Source: JAAYCI01 sp031549285
GTDB lineage: Bacteria; Bacillota; Clostridia; Oscillospirales; Ruminococcaceae
DNA length: 64,000 nt
Direction: 5' to 3'
Assembly: GCA_031549285.1 (NCBI GenBank)
Contig: JAVBPZ010000004.1
Span: 1 to 64,000, forward strand
Shown here: in pieces, positions 51,131-59,870 of the stretch
How the letters are laid out: each line of letters begins with the position of its first letter
Position numbering within the stretch: position 1 is the first letter of the stretch
Notes under the pieces: model-generated
Seen by the model: the letters and a program-made list of their open reading frames with translations, nothing else
The model's database searches: none
What the model was told of the DNA's origin: nothing
Made by a program: the position numbers and the translations under genes

Positions 51131-51158
51131 GCCGCATCGTTTGATGCGGCTTTTTGTT
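51131..51158 (+). terminator. Riboswitch-associated terminator
   Basis: Perfect GCCGCATC-GTTT-GATGCGGC stem then TTTTTGTTTT, about 105 bases before the BtuF-like start. Preceded by two more hairpins, AAGGGTTGATT/AATCAATCCTT (about 50960-51020) and GGATACGCC-GTTTT-GGCGTGTCC (about 51023-51045). Together they form the likely ligand-controlled attenuator. Confidence 0.85.
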
Positions 51159-51264
51159 TTGGGCAGGCGCTGCGGAATCTCTGATAGATGTTGTGGGTAA
51201 CGAAGTAGTGAAAAAGACCTTTTGGACAGCCTTTTTAGGGCGAAATATGGAAAAGAGGGATTGT

Positions 51265-52248
51265 ATGAAAAAGGTCTTGAGTTTCGTAATGGTAGCGGTA
51301 TTGTTGGCAACACTGTGCGCCTGCGGTGGGGAAGCGCCGGCGTCCTCGGCGGTAGCGGCAGTAGCAATTGCCGACGGCAACACGCCAATGGCCGGACCCG
51401 CTCCGGCGCAGGACCGCGCAGGGAACCCCATAGTGGTGCCGGAACAGGTGAACAAAATTGTGTCGCTGGCGGCCTCCACCACCCGCGTTTTGTGTGATCT
51501 GGGCCTGGGGGGGCAGCTGGTGGCGGTGGATACCTACTCGGTGGACAACCTGTCCGCCAATGTGCCGCAGGACATTTTACTGCTGGACATGATGGCACCG
51601 GACCTGGAGCAGCTGGCACAGCTGGCACCGGATATCATTTTCGTGTCAAACCTGTCCAGTGCGGGCGGCGCGGATATCTTTGCTCCCCTGAAGGAAAGTG
51701 GCATCTGTGTGGCGGATATTCCGACCCCGGTCACGGTGGCGGGCATTTTTGAGGATGTGCAATTCATTGCGGACTGTACCGGTAAAAGCGCTGAGGGCGC
51801 GCGGCTGGTGCAGGATGCGCAGGATATATTGGATAACGCGGCGGCGCTGCTGGCACAGACCAACGAACGCCCGACGGTGTATTTTGAAGTGAGCCCGTCC
51901 CCAAACCTGTACAGCACCGGGGCGGGTACATACCTGAACGAACTGGTTACCCTGGCGGGCGGCAGCAATATTTTTAAAGACCAGGACAGCTGGATTGCGG
52001 TGACTGAGGAATCGGTGGTGACCGCGGCGCCGGATGTTATATTTACCGCGGTGGATTTCCTGCCGGAACCCACCGAGGAGATCTTGGCGCGGGCCGGCTG
52101 GGAAACGGTGCCGGCGGTGGAAAACGCGGCGGTGTACAGCGTGGATACCGCGGCCTCGCAGCAGCCCACCCACCATGTAGCCGAGGCGGTGTGGCAGATG
52201 CTGGAGTACCTGCACCCGGAGCTGGCCGCCGGCCAGACTGCGGCGTAG
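51265..52248 (+). CDS. BtuF-like cobalamin/corrinoid-binding lipoprotein (ABC transporter SBP)
   Basis: 327 aa from ATG 51265 (GAGGGA upstream). Signal peptide with lipobox LLATLCAC, then a low-complexity linker. The helical-backbone SBP fold of the BtuF/FhuD class is seen in VNKIVSLAASTTRVLCDLGL, LVAVDTYSV, LEQLAQLAPDIIFVSN and YLNELVTLAGGSNIF. The riboswitch marks it as corrinoid-related. No permease or ATPase gene follows; a terminator does, so it may serve a transporter encoded elsewhere. Confidence 0.88.
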   Translation: MKKVLSFVMVAVLLATLCACGGEAPASSAVAAVAIADGNTPMAGPAPAQDRAGNPIVVPEQVNKIVSLAASTTRVLCDLGLGGQLVAVDTYSVDNLSANVPQDILLLDMMAPDLEQLAQLAPDIIFVSNLSSAGGADIFAPLKESGICVADIPTPVTVAGIFEDVQFIADCTGKSAEGARLVQDAQDILDNAAALLAQTNERPTVYFEVSPSPNLYSTGAGTYLNELVTLAGGSNIFKDQDSWIAVTEESVVTAAPDVIFTAVDFLPEPTEEILARAGWETVPAVENAAVYSVDTAASQQPTHHVAEAVWQMLEYLHPELAAGQTAA

Positions 52249-52297
52249 CACCGCCCAAAGAAGTCCGGTCCGGCAACCGTATTTGGAGAGGGAACTA

Positions 52298-52330
52298 TGG
52301 GCGGCACCGTTTTGGTTGCCGCCCACTTTT
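52298..52330 (+). terminator. Terminator after the BtuF-like gene
   Basis: GGGCGGCACC-GTTTT-GGTTGCCGCCC with one bulge, then ACTTTTCT. The short T tract makes it moderate; it may also act on the convergent nitroreductase transcript. Confidence 0.65.
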
Positions 52331-52343
52331 CTATCTGTGGCAC

Positions 52344-52940
52344 CTATTTAAATAGGAAGAAGCGTTCCTCAATCGGCTCGTATTCTTTTTCGTCCGGCTG
52401 CGTGGTTTTCACCCCAAACGGCATCTGCGCAAACAGCTTCCAGGCGGCGGGCAACTGCCAGGTGGCCTTCACCTCATCGTCTATCAGCGGGTTATAATGC
52501 TGCAGCGATGCGCCAACGCCCTGTTCTGCCAGCAGTGTCCAGGTGGCAAACTGCAGCATACCGTTCTGCTGGGTGGCCCAGCCGACAAAGTTGTCCTTAA
52601 AGAGCGGGTTTTCCTCCCCATAGCGGGTGGTTACCGCGGTATCGTCAAAATATAGGATGGTTCCGTGGCCGGCCGCAAAGCCGGCAATCTTTTTTTGTGT
52701 GCGGGGAAACTGCTGTGCTGGGGTTATTTTTTCCAGAGTGGCCAGCACAATCTCCCACAGTTTTTTGTGGTTTTCGCCCAGCAGCAGCACCATGCGGGTG
52801 CTTTGCATATTAAAGGCGGTGGGCATGTCGTGAATCAGTTCTTTCAGCCAGCTTTCCAGCTGGGCGTCCGGTACCGGCATGGCATCGCTGATACCATACA
52901 CACTGCGCCGCAAAGCAATATCTTTTAACAATTCACTCAT
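52344..52940 (-). CDS. Nitroreductase family protein (fatty-acid-repression/HBN-like)
   Basis: 198 aa from ATG 52940. ALRRSVYGISDAMPVPDAQL, NMQSTRMVLLLGENHKKLWE, GTILYFDD and EQGVGASLQHYNPL match the FMN-binding Frm2/HBN1 branch of nitroreductases, which reduce nitroaromatics and have been linked to oxidative and lipid stress. Faces away from the metal-ATPase operon. Confidence 0.88.
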   Translation of the reverse strand: MSELLKDIALRRSVYGISDAMPVPDAQLESWLKELIHDMPTAFNMQSTRMVLLLGENHKKLWEIVLATLEKITPAQQFPRTQKKIAGFAAGHGTILYFDDTAVTTRYGEENPLFKDNFVGWATQQNGMLQFATWTLLAEQGVGASLQHYNPLIDDEVKATWQLPAAWKLFAQMPFGVKTTQPDEKEYEPIEERFFLFK

Positions 52941-53016
52941 GATTCTCATCCTTCCGTGTTTTGTAAAATCTAGCATTAGTTTACCACTTTCCCGCACAAG
53001 GTGTTTGAAATAATTA

Positions 53017-53077
53017 TTGACATTTTATGAAGAAAGAGGTATTATGATAATAACGATTAAACAATAATTTAATCGTT
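53017..53077 (+). promoter_or_regulatory. Promoter with inverted-repeat operator of the metal-ATPase operon
   Basis: TTGACA (53017-53022), 17 bp, TATTAT (53040-53045): close to consensus. Seven bases downstream, AACGATTAA (53052-53060) and TTAATCGTT (53069-53077) form a perfect 9-bp inverted repeat with 8-bp spacer, placed at the transcription start as for a metal-responsive repressor. The repressor gene is not in the window. Confidence 0.75.
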
Positions 53078-53119
53078 TAATATTTGAAACGAAAGAACGC
53101 ATTTCGTGAGGAGAAAAGC

Positions 53120-53338
53120 ATGAAGAAGATTTTCCGGCTGGAAGATTTGGACTGTGCGGCGTGTGCCGCTAAAATGGAAGACGCTATTGCCCGTGTGCCG
53201 GGGGTCAGCCTGGTACAGGTGAATTTTCTGCGCCAGGCCATGACGCTGGAGGCGCCAGACGAGCTGTTTGACGGTGTGGTGGCGCAGGCGCAAAAGATTA
53301 TGAGAAAGATAGAACCGGACGTGCGTGTGGTGGGCTAA
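53120..53338 (+). CDS. Heavy-metal-associated (HMA) domain protein
   Basis: 72 aa from ATG 53120 (GAGGAG upstream). Begins KKIFRLEDLDCAACAAKMED; the CxxC metal-binding pair is in the usual loop, followed by the ferredoxin-like fold. It is a free-standing HMA domain next to an ATPase that lacks one, so probably its metal chaperone or regulatory domain split into a separate gene. Confidence 0.9.
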   Translation: MKKIFRLEDLDCAACAAKMEDAIARVPGVSLVQVNFLRQAMTLEAPDELFDGVVAQAQKIMRKIEPDVRVVG

Positions 53339-53393
53339 GCGGTCAGCGAAAGCTGGCAAAGACGGCAGTTTGCAAACTTTTGGGAGGAACGGC

Positions 53394-55331
53394 ATGAGCA
53401 GAAAATTAAAAAAATGGCTGGTGCGCATTGGGGTGGCGCTGCTGCTATATGCGGGGGCTATTATATCCGCGCGCCTGTTGCCGCTGGGTGACATGGTGCG
53501 GCTGGGAATGTTCCTGGTGGTGTATGCCATCATCGGCTGGGATATTGTGTGGAAAGCGGTGCGGAATATTTTCCACGGCCAGGTGTTTGATGAAAACTTT
53601 CTGATGGTGGTGGCCACGGTGGGCGCGTTTGTGCTGGGGGATTACCCGGAAAGCGTTGCCGTTATGCTGTTTTACCAGATGGGCGAGTGGTGCCAAAGCT
53701 ACGCGGTGGGCAAAAGCCGCCGTTCTATTGCGGCGCTGATGGATATTCGGCCGGACCACGCGAACCTGCGCCAAGCGGACGGGTCGCTTGTGCAGGTGCC
53801 GCCGGAAGAGGTAGAGGCGGGCCGGATGATTGTGGTGAAGCCGGGGGAACGGGTACCGCTGGACGGCATAGTGCGCGAGGGGGATTCTTCGCTGGATACC
53901 TCTGCCCTGACCGGTGAGGCGGCCCCGCGGGACGTGCACCCCGGCATGGAGATTTTCAGCGGTACGGTGAACCAAACCGGCGTGCTGACGGTACAGGTGA
54001 CAAAGGTGTATGGCGAATCTACCGTGGCGCGCATTTTGGACCTGGTGGAAAACGCCAGCGCCAAAAAGGCGAAAACCGAAACCTTTATTACGCGGTTTGC
54101 CCGCTGGTACACCCCGGCGGTGTGTTTGGCGGCGTTGCTGCTGGCGGTGCTGCCGCCGCTTATCACCGGGGACACGTTTGGGCCGTGGGTATACCGCGCG
54201 CTTACCTTCCTGGTCATCTCCTGTCCGTGCGCGCTGGTTATTTCCATTCCGCTCAGCTTTTTTGGGGGCATCGGCGGCGCGTCCAAGCTGGGCATTCTGG
54301 TGAAGGGCAGCAGCACGCTGGAGGCGCTGGCCGCTACCCGGGTGATGATATTTGACAAAACAGGCACTCTGACCAAAGGGGCATTTGCGGTGTCGGAGAT
54401 TGTTTCGGCCGGCGCGGACCAGGCGGAACTGCTGGAGCTGGCCGCCTATGCGGAAGGTTATTCCACCCACCCTATTGCAAAAGCGTTGCGGGAGGCCTAT
54501 GGCGCTGCGCTGGATTTTGCACGGGTACAGAAGGTGGAGGAACTGGCCGGGCACGGCATGCGCGCGGTGATAGATGGGCGCGAGGTGCTGGCCGGAAACC
54601 GGAAGCTGATGCAGGAAAACGGCATTCCGGCGCCGAAGGCCCCCGAAGCCGGGACGGTGGTGTATCTGGCGGCCGAGGGAGAATATCAGGGATATATTCT
54701 GGTGGAGGACGTGGTGAAGCCAGAGGCGAAACAGGCGCTGGCGGAACTGCGCAAGGAAGGCATACGGAAAACCGTGATGCTGACCGGAGACTGCGCCGCG
54801 GTGGGGGAAAAGGTAGGCGTACAACTGTGCCTGGACGAAGTATGCACCGGCCTGCTGCCGGATGAAAAGCTGGTGCGGGCAGAGGCGCTGCTGGCGGCCA
54901 GCGATGAAAAGAACCGGGTGGCGTTTGTGGGCGACGGCGTGAACGATGCCCCGGTGCTGGCACGGGTGCATGTGGGCATAGCGATGGGCGCGCTGGGCAG
55001 TGATGCTGCCATAGAGGCGGCAGACGTGGTGATTATGACCGACGAGATATCGAAGATACCGGCAGCCATGCGGGTGAGCCGGCGCACCCTGTCTATTGCG
55101 CGGCAGAACATCATTTTTGCGCTGGGGATAAAGGCGGTGGTGCTGCTGCTGGGTGCGCTGGGGTTTGCCTCCATGTGGATGGCGGTGTTTGCGGACGTGG
55201 GGGTGTCGGTACTGGCTATACTGAACGCCATGCGCGCGCTGCGGGTAAAGGGGATGGAAAGCCCCGCCACAAATGTGGGGGCGCCGCAGAACCCCAGGCG
55301 GGACGCGCCGTTCGCGAACAAGGCAGGCTAA
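53394..55331 (+). CDS. P1B-type heavy-metal-translocating ATPase (Cd/Zn/Pb class)
   Basis: 645 aa from ATG 53394 (GGGAGG upstream). TGE at 173-175, the membrane metal site CPC at 277-279, DKTGT at 321-325 with the phosphorylated Asp, an HP dipeptide (STHPIA) and GDGVNDAP. No N-terminal HMA domain; the preceding gene supplies one. The CPC context resembles ZntA/CadA-type exporters. Should pump divalent metals out of the cell. Confidence 0.93.
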   Translation: MSRKLKKWLVRIGVALLLYAGAIISARLLPLGDMVRLGMFLVVYAIIGWDIVWKAVRNIFHGQVFDENFLMVVATVGAFVLGDYPESVAVMLFYQMGEWCQSYAVGKSRRSIAALMDIRPDHANLRQADGSLVQVPPEEVEAGRMIVVKPGERVPLDGIVREGDSSLDTSALTGEAAPRDVHPGMEIFSGTVNQTGVLTVQVTKVYGESTVARILDLVENASAKKAKTETFITRFARWYTPAVCLAALLLAVLPPLITGDTFGPWVYRALTFLVISCPCALVISIPLSFFGGIGGASKLGILVKGSSTLEALAATRVMIFDKTGTLTKGAFAVSEIVSAGADQAELLELAAYAEGYSTHPIAKALREAYGAALDFARVQKVEELAGHGMRAVIDGREVLAGNRKLMQENGIPAPKAPEAGTVVYLAAEGEYQGYILVEDVVKPEAKQALAELRKEGIRKTVMLTGDCAAVGEKVGVQLCLDEVCTGLLPDEKLVRAEALLAASDEKNRVAFVGDGVNDAPVLARVHVGIAMGALGSDAAIEAADVVIMTDEISKIPAAMRVSRRTLSIARQNIIFALGIKAVVLLLGALGFASMWMAVFADVGVSVLAILNAMRALRVKGMESPATNVGAPQNPRRDAPFANKAG

Positions 55332-55415
55332 GGAAAAAGCCGGGAAAAACGCAGCGTTTTATCGCATAGAAAAATCCGCTGTTTGTGTCGGGAAAAAATT
55401 TTACACAAGGAGGCC

Positions 55416-55445
55416 TTGCTTTCGCCCGTCGGGTTTCCCTATAAT
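55416..55445 (+). promoter_or_regulatory. Promoter of the M28 peptidase gene
   Basis: TTGCTT (55416-55421), 18 bp, TATAAT (55440-55445), about 48 bases before the start codon. Confidence 0.6.
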
Positions 55446-55492
55446 AGAAAAACGAAAAAGTGATTTCAGAGTAGGGAAAGGGTTGCCCAAAA

Positions 55493-56563
55493 ATGCAAAA
55501 GAGAATAAGCTGTGTGGCATTGGCGGTCATACTGCTGCTTTCGCTGTTTTGCGGATGCGGTGCAGCAGAACATGCACTCATAACACAAGCCAGGCAATCC
55601 GATGTGATTGATTCGGCAGGGCTATCCAAAGCGGAAATAGCGGGGAATGCATATGGCGAGATTGCCTACCAATATTTGGAATACATTCAAGAGGCGCTGC
55701 CGGGGCGGCTGGCTTTTACCCAGAAAGAGAAAGAAGCGGCCACGTTTATTGTAAGTGCAGTTTTGGATATGGGGTATCCGCCCGGTTGCATTGAGGTACA
55801 AGATTTTTCGTATAATGGCGCCAGTGCGTTTTTATCGGCAGAGGCGACAAAAGAATTTAACGGCGGCGAAAAAGTGGATGGCAGCCAAAATATTATCGTG
55901 ACAAAAAAAGGGGATAGCAAAAAAACCATTATTGTTGGCGCGCATTACGACAGTGCCGCAACGCATGGCGTGGATGACAACGGGTCCGGCGTTGCGGTTG
56001 TTTTGGAAAATGCCCTGCGCATGGTAGGCGAACGAACCCCCTATACAATAAAATATCTTTTTTTTGGGTATGAGGAATCGGCGCTAAGAGGCTCCCGCGT
56101 GTATCTGAACTCCTTGTCCGATGCAGAAAAAGAAAACATTGTATTCATGGTGAACCTGGATTCCGTTATTGGCGGAGATACCTGCTATTTGTATGGCGGC
56201 GCCCTTCAAAACGACGGAACGGTAACCGATACAGAGGCGGTATTGAAAGCGTATGAGTACGTGGAAAATCTGGGGCTGGATATCCATGTGTCATCAGGGG
56301 AAAATGAAAGTTGCCCGTTTCCGATGGGCACGCTGGCCGGCGATAACGTTCCCTTCATGGAAAGCGGTATTCCGTACATACAATGCGACGCGATCACCTA
56401 TGAAAAGGACCGTGCGTATGAATCGAAGCAGTTTCCGTTGATTATGCACACGCCCAATGATGATTTGGATTTTATCAACAAGACATTTCCAAACCGCGTA
56501 AACAAAGCGCTGGCGTCGTATTCCACGCTGCTGGACCATATGCTGAAAGACGGTACTTTGTAA
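55493..56563 (+). CDS. M28-family metallopeptidase, lipoprotein
   Basis: 356 aa. Signal peptide ending in LFCGCG (lipobox Cys22 likely). The zinc site is visible: GAHYDS (His, Asp), GVDDNGSGVA (bridging Asp), GYEESALRGS (catalytic Glu), NLDSVIGG (Asp) and a C-terminal MHTPND (His). M28 enzymes are aminopeptidases; this one would act outside the membrane on peptides. Monocistronic. Confidence 0.88.
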   Translation: MQKRISCVALAVILLLSLFCGCGAAEHALITQARQSDVIDSAGLSKAEIAGNAYGEIAYQYLEYIQEALPGRLAFTQKEKEAATFIVSAVLDMGYPPGCIEVQDFSYNGASAFLSAEATKEFNGGEKVDGSQNIIVTKKGDSKKTIIVGAHYDSAATHGVDDNGSGVAVVLENALRMVGERTPYTIKYLFFGYEESALRGSRVYLNSLSDAEKENIVFMVNLDSVIGGDTCYLYGGALQNDGTVTDTEAVLKAYEYVENLGLDIHVSSGENESCPFPMGTLAGDNVPFMESGIPYIQCDAITYEKDRAYESKQFPLIMHTPNDDLDFINKTFPNRVNKALASYSTLLDHMLKDGTL

Positions 56564-56664
56564 TGTGGTTCGGGTTTTTGCGATGCGGGTGTTGTGCACC
56601 GGCGGGTGAAACGCGCGAAAAAATTGTAGCTACTTACCGTAGAAAAGATGGCGGCATTTTTGTG

Positions 56665-56694
56665 TTGACAAAATCTGTATACCTGGGGTATGAT
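56665..56694 (+). promoter_or_regulatory. Promoter of the tRNA cluster
   Basis: TTGACA (56665-56670), 18 bp, TATGAT (56689-56694). A perfect AGGCCGG/CCGGCCT hairpin (56714-56733) lies between it and the first tRNA, perhaps an RNase processing site. Confidence 0.7.
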
Positions 56695-56747
56695 ATTAAG
56701 GCGCTCTGGTTTTAGGCCGGCTTGGCCCGGCCTGCGCGTCGGCACGA

Positions 56748-56823
56748 AGGGGTATAGCTCAGTTGGTAGAGCAGCGGTCTCCAAAACCGCGTGCCGAGGG
56801 TTCAAATCCTTCTGCCCCTGCCA
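56748..56823 (+). tRNA. tRNA-Trp (CCA), CCA end encoded
   Basis: Acceptor AGGGGTA/TGCCCCT, D arm GCTCAGTTGGTAGAGC, anticodon loop CTCCAAA (anticodon CCA), T arm with GTTCAAATC. Confidence 0.95.
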
Positions 56824-56827
56824 GTAT

Positions 56828-56904
56828 GGCCCGGTAGTTCAGTTGGTTAGAACGCTAGCCTGTCACGCTAGAGGCCGTGGGTTCAAGTCCCATCCGGGTC
56901 GCCA
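56828..56904 (+). tRNA. tRNA-Asp (GTC), CCA end encoded
   Basis: Acceptor GGCCCGG/CCGGGTC, anticodon stem CTAGC/GCTAG around CTGTCAC (anticodon GTC), T arm GTGGG-TTCAAGT-CCCAT. Confidence 0.95.
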
Positions 56905-56909
56905 TATTT

Positions 56910-56985
56910 GCTGCTGTGGCTCAGGTGGCAGAGCACATCCTTGGTAAGGATGAGGTCACCAGTTCGAATCTGGTCAGCAGCTCCA
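56910..56985 (+). tRNA. tRNA-Thr (GGT), CCA end encoded
   Basis: Acceptor GCTGCTG/CAGCAGC, anticodon stem ATCCT/AGGAT around TTGGTAA (anticodon GGT), T arm CCAG-TTCGAAT-CTGG. Confidence 0.95.
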
Positions 56986-57031
56986 AAAGAAGCCCTGTTA
57001 TGTTGATTTAACATAACAGGGCTTCTTTTTT
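56986..57031 (+). terminator. Terminator of the tRNA cluster
   Basis: AAGCCCTGTTATGTT/AACATAACAGGGCTT perfect stem, GATTT loop, then TTTTTT. Confidence 0.95.
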
Positions 57032-57134
57032 GTGTTGAGAACTGTAACGGAAAGGAAGCGAAAGGCGTAGTGCTTCAGCATAAAAATGGAAAGTGTACCG
57101 ACGCTGTAACCACTTGTTACTATTTTGGAACTAT

Positions 57135-57164
57135 TTGTAACCTAAAAAGAGCAGTAAGTATACT
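57135..57164 (+). promoter_or_regulatory. Promoter of the lipoprotein gene
   Basis: TTGTAA (57135-57140), 18 bp, TATACT (57159-57164), about 46 bases before the start. Confidence 0.55.
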
Positions 57165-57210
57165 ATAATAGGATTGCAACATAAAATATATTTTAAAGGC
57201 GTAACGTTCC

Positions 57211-57729
57211 ATGAAAAAACTATTGCTTTTGTTAGTAAGTGTTACAATTTTGTTTTCTACTGCTTGTAGTCCAGCAAATACGAATAGTCAAGTGAGTGTT
57301 AATAGTCAAGCAAGTGTTAATAATCAAGTAAATACGGAAAGCAAGACAGGTATTGATAGCCAAACAAAAAGCGATGCTCTGGAAGAAGGATGGAATGGTA
57401 TATATAAAGCAGATTCCGAGTACTACATATTGCTTTATACGGACAATAACGAAACGCTGACTTTTAATGTTATAAAGAAAGATGGGAATTCGATATCGTA
57501 TCCAATTCAATGGATTAATACGGTGCCGATTGAAGATGAAAATACGGTTGACTATTCCAATGAGTTTTTTGATGACGTGGATACTTTGCAAATAACAAGA
57601 AATGGGAACGAAATAACGGTTACGGCCGGCAGCACCGACACGGGTTCTACATTAAATAATATTAGCGGCATCTACACAAAATATAAAAATGTTGACAGTG
57701 GCCAAATTGGCGATGATTTTGAATTGTAA
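57211..57729 (+). CDS. Hypothetical lipoprotein, AT-rich
   Basis: 172 aa. Signal peptide with lipobox LFSTAC (Cys19). A Ser/Asn/Gln-rich linker of near-repeats (NSQVSV, NSQASV, NNQVNT) precedes a beta-rich domain (GIYKADSEYYILLYTDNNET; NGNEITVTAGSTDTGSTLNN). No family recognised. Clearly more AT-rich than the surrounding GC-rich genes and placed right behind a tRNA cluster, which suggests horizontal acquisition. Confidence 0.75.
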   Translation: MKKLLLLLVSVTILFSTACSPANTNSQVSVNSQASVNNQVNTESKTGIDSQTKSDALEEGWNGIYKADSEYYILLYTDNNETLTFNVIKKDGNSISYPIQWINTVPIEDENTVDYSNEFFDDVDTLQITRNGNEITVTAGSTDTGSTLNNISGIYTKYKNVDSGQIGDDFEL

Positions 57730-57747
57730 ACGGAAATAAAAAAAGGG

Positions 57748-57788
57748 CCCGTTCCCGTAGTTCAGAGTGGACTGCGGGAGCGGGTTTT
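57748..57788 (+). terminator. Terminator after the lipoprotein gene
   Basis: CCCGTTCCCGTAGT/ACTGCGGGAGCGGG stem with two wobbles, then TTTTGTG. Confidence 0.75.
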
Positions 57789-57864
57789 GTGTTTGTGCGG
57801 TTCTGCGACGCAAAAGGGTACCCAACCGTACGGCGGAATGCGTTCCCCGTGGCAGGCCGGACTG

Positions 57865-58635
57865 CTATTTGTACTCGCGGGGCTTTGCCTGCCCGCCAAA
57901 CGGATAGGCGCTGAGCGCAAGCAGCGCCTGGGACGGCAGGTAAAAAAACCACATGAGCAGGGCGGTGGCATTGTGTATGTGCGTGCCGTAGGGCAATAGA
58001 TTAAACAGCGCCACGTTGACATCGCACAGCAAAAACAGCAGCATGCCCAGCCGGGCCAGGCGGCTGTTTGGCCGCGGCAGCGGCGCCCGGAACGTGAAAA
58101 CCGTGGCCGATAGTATGAGCATGGCATATACGATTGCTGCGGCCAGCAAGGAAACAAGTGAAGCGCTGGCCGGCGCAAGGTCAGGAAAAAACTGCGAAAG
58201 TGCCGCCGCCGAAAGCCCCACGGCCGCCAGCAGGACGAAAAGCCGGAACCGGTCCGGCCGAAAACGCAGGATATAGGTGAGGTGTGTGCCACAGAAAATG
58301 GTGATGCCCACCGTGAAGTACGGCGTGAACAGAAGCAGTATATCGGCGGCCAGGGTGAAAGACAGCGCCGCCAGCACCAGCCGGGCATCCCGGCTGCCGC
58401 CGCCGCGGCGAAAAGAAAAAATAGCCAGCAGCAGGCACAAAAGCATGCCGGAGTATTTTATGATGCCGGACAGCAGACTGTGCTGTGGGGAAAAAACATC
58501 CACAAAAAGAAACGCGATATATACGGCGCCGATAGCGCATAGAGTGATGATAACACCACGCGGCAGCGCCGTTTTTGGCGGCGCAAAAGCAGTGGAATTG
58601 GAAATATCTGTAGAAGAAACGGGGCTGTTTTTCAT
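57865..58635 (-). CDS. YhhN-family membrane protein
   Basis: 256 aa from ATG 58635 (AGGAG upstream). Eight or so hydrophobic helices; LSFTLAADILLLFTPYFTVG, FLLCDVNVALFNLL and LLMWFFYLPSQALLALSA match the YhhN/TMEM86 family, whose animal members are lysoplasmalogenases. Two acidic residues in membrane helices (AADILL; CDVNVA) are typical. Bacterial role unproven. Confidence 0.8.
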   Translation of the reverse strand: MKNSPVSSTDISNSTAFAPPKTALPRGVIITLCAIGAVYIAFLFVDVFSPQHSLLSGIIKYSGMLLCLLLAIFSFRRGGGSRDARLVLAALSFTLAADILLLFTPYFTVGITIFCGTHLTYILRFRPDRFRLFVLLAAVGLSAAALSQFFPDLAPASASLVSLLAAAIVYAMLILSATVFTFRAPLPRPNSRLARLGMLLFLLCDVNVALFNLLPYGTHIHNATALLMWFFYLPSQALLALSAYPFGGQAKPREYK

Positions 58636-58973
58636 CGAGAAAGGGCTCCTTTTTTGTCCGAAGGCAGGTGGGGTACGGGCGTGCAAAAAGCCGGAAAAGG
58701 ATGTGACGACGGCTGGCGGTCCGGCGGTTTGCAAAGCAAGTGGTGTGGTACATAAAGCATACGTCGCGCGGTTGGCGGTTGTCAAACCGGAAGCGTAGCA
58801 ACCGCGGCGGCGAAAGGTTTTTTGGCTGCGGAGCAGGCAGCACTGGGTTTTGCGGCCAGCGCTGGAAAAAGGGCGGGGTTTGGTGCTATACTGTATGGGC
58901 GGTGGACGAGTTTGACTTTGGAAAGCGGAAGGTTCTTCTGAAGTACTGCCGCACAGCAAGGGAGGAAACGCAC

Positions 58974-59717
58974 GTGCAAAAAGAAAAAATGTTTACCGGA
59001 ACCAACATCCTGCTGGCGCTGGGCATCATGCTGTTTGTGTGTACTTTCGCGGTGGTGGCCACGCTGTTTTTTCGCCCGCTGTATTATTATGACATGGGGC
59101 GGCTGGACATTCAGGGGTATTCCGGGCTGGCGGAGGATGAAATACGCGCAAACTATGATGCGCTGATAGACTACAACAGTGTGTTTTGGCGCGGGGAGCT
59201 GCGCTTTCCCAGCATGCCCATGTCGGAGGGCGGGCGCATCCATTTTGAAGAGGTGAAGGATATTTTCGACGGGGTGCAGGTGCTGGCGATGGTGTCATTT
59301 GTGGCGGTGACAGCGGGCAGCGTGCTGAAGCTGCGGCGGCGCAAGGCGGCCTTTTTAAAGCTGGCGGGCATTGCTTCGCTGGCGGTGCCGGCGGTGCTGG
59401 GCGCACTGGTTGCCGTTAGCTGGGAGCGGTTTTTCCTGGTGTTCCACGCCATTTTCTTCCGCAACAATTATTGGCTGTTCGACCCCGCCACCGACCCGGT
59501 CATACGCATTTTGCCGGATACCTTTTTCCTGCATTGCGCGGTGATGATTTTGGCGCTGGTGGTGTGCATGGCGGTGGGGCTGTTTGTGGCGGGCGGGCTG
59601 CTGCAACGCCGGTTTGCCAGAAAGACCCTGCTGCCGGAGGATGTCGGGCAGGAGATACCACAGGAAGCAAAATCTGGCAATGGAACGGAAATAGCGCCGG
59701 CGGGCGGCACAGAATAA
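58974..59717 (+). CDS. DUF1461 (TIGR01906) integral membrane protein
   Basis: 247 aa from GTG 58974 (GGAGG upstream). N-terminal helix (ILLALGIMLFVCTFAVVATL), an outside loop with IRANYDALIDYNSV and FPSMPMSEGGRIHFEEVKDI, then three helices; AIFFRNNYWLFDPATDPVI is the family signature. Function not established. Faces away from the YhhN gene. Confidence 0.85.
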   Translation: MQKEKMFTGTNILLALGIMLFVCTFAVVATLFFRPLYYYDMGRLDIQGYSGLAEDEIRANYDALIDYNSVFWRGELRFPSMPMSEGGRIHFEEVKDIFDGVQVLAMVSFVAVTAGSVLKLRRRKAAFLKLAGIASLAVPAVLGALVAVSWERFFLVFHAIFFRNNYWLFDPATDPVIRILPDTFFLHCAVMILALVVCMAVGLFVAGGLLQRRFARKTLLPEDVGQEIPQEAKSGNGTEIAPAGGTE

Positions 59718-59736
59718 CGGAAGAACACGATATACG

Positions 59737-59776
59737 AAATCCCCCAGATGGACATTTTGTCCACCGGGGGATTTTT
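59737..59776. terminator. Terminator between convergent genes
   Basis: AATCCCCC...TGGAC-ATTTT-GTCCA...GGGGGATT stem, then TTTTC on the forward strand; A-rich on the other side, so partly bidirectional. Confidence 0.8.
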
Positions 59777-59870
59777 CGCCTAAAGCAAAGGGGGTTCGAA
59801 AGAGCGGCGTTTCTGGCGTATGTGGTTCGGGCCCTTTTACCTTTAGGTTGCCGTTATAATTGCCTGTCGT

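Noticed and set aside
53445..54971. Long frame (508 codons) opposite the metal ATPase
   Set aside because: Antisense shadow of a gene with all P-type ATPase motifs.
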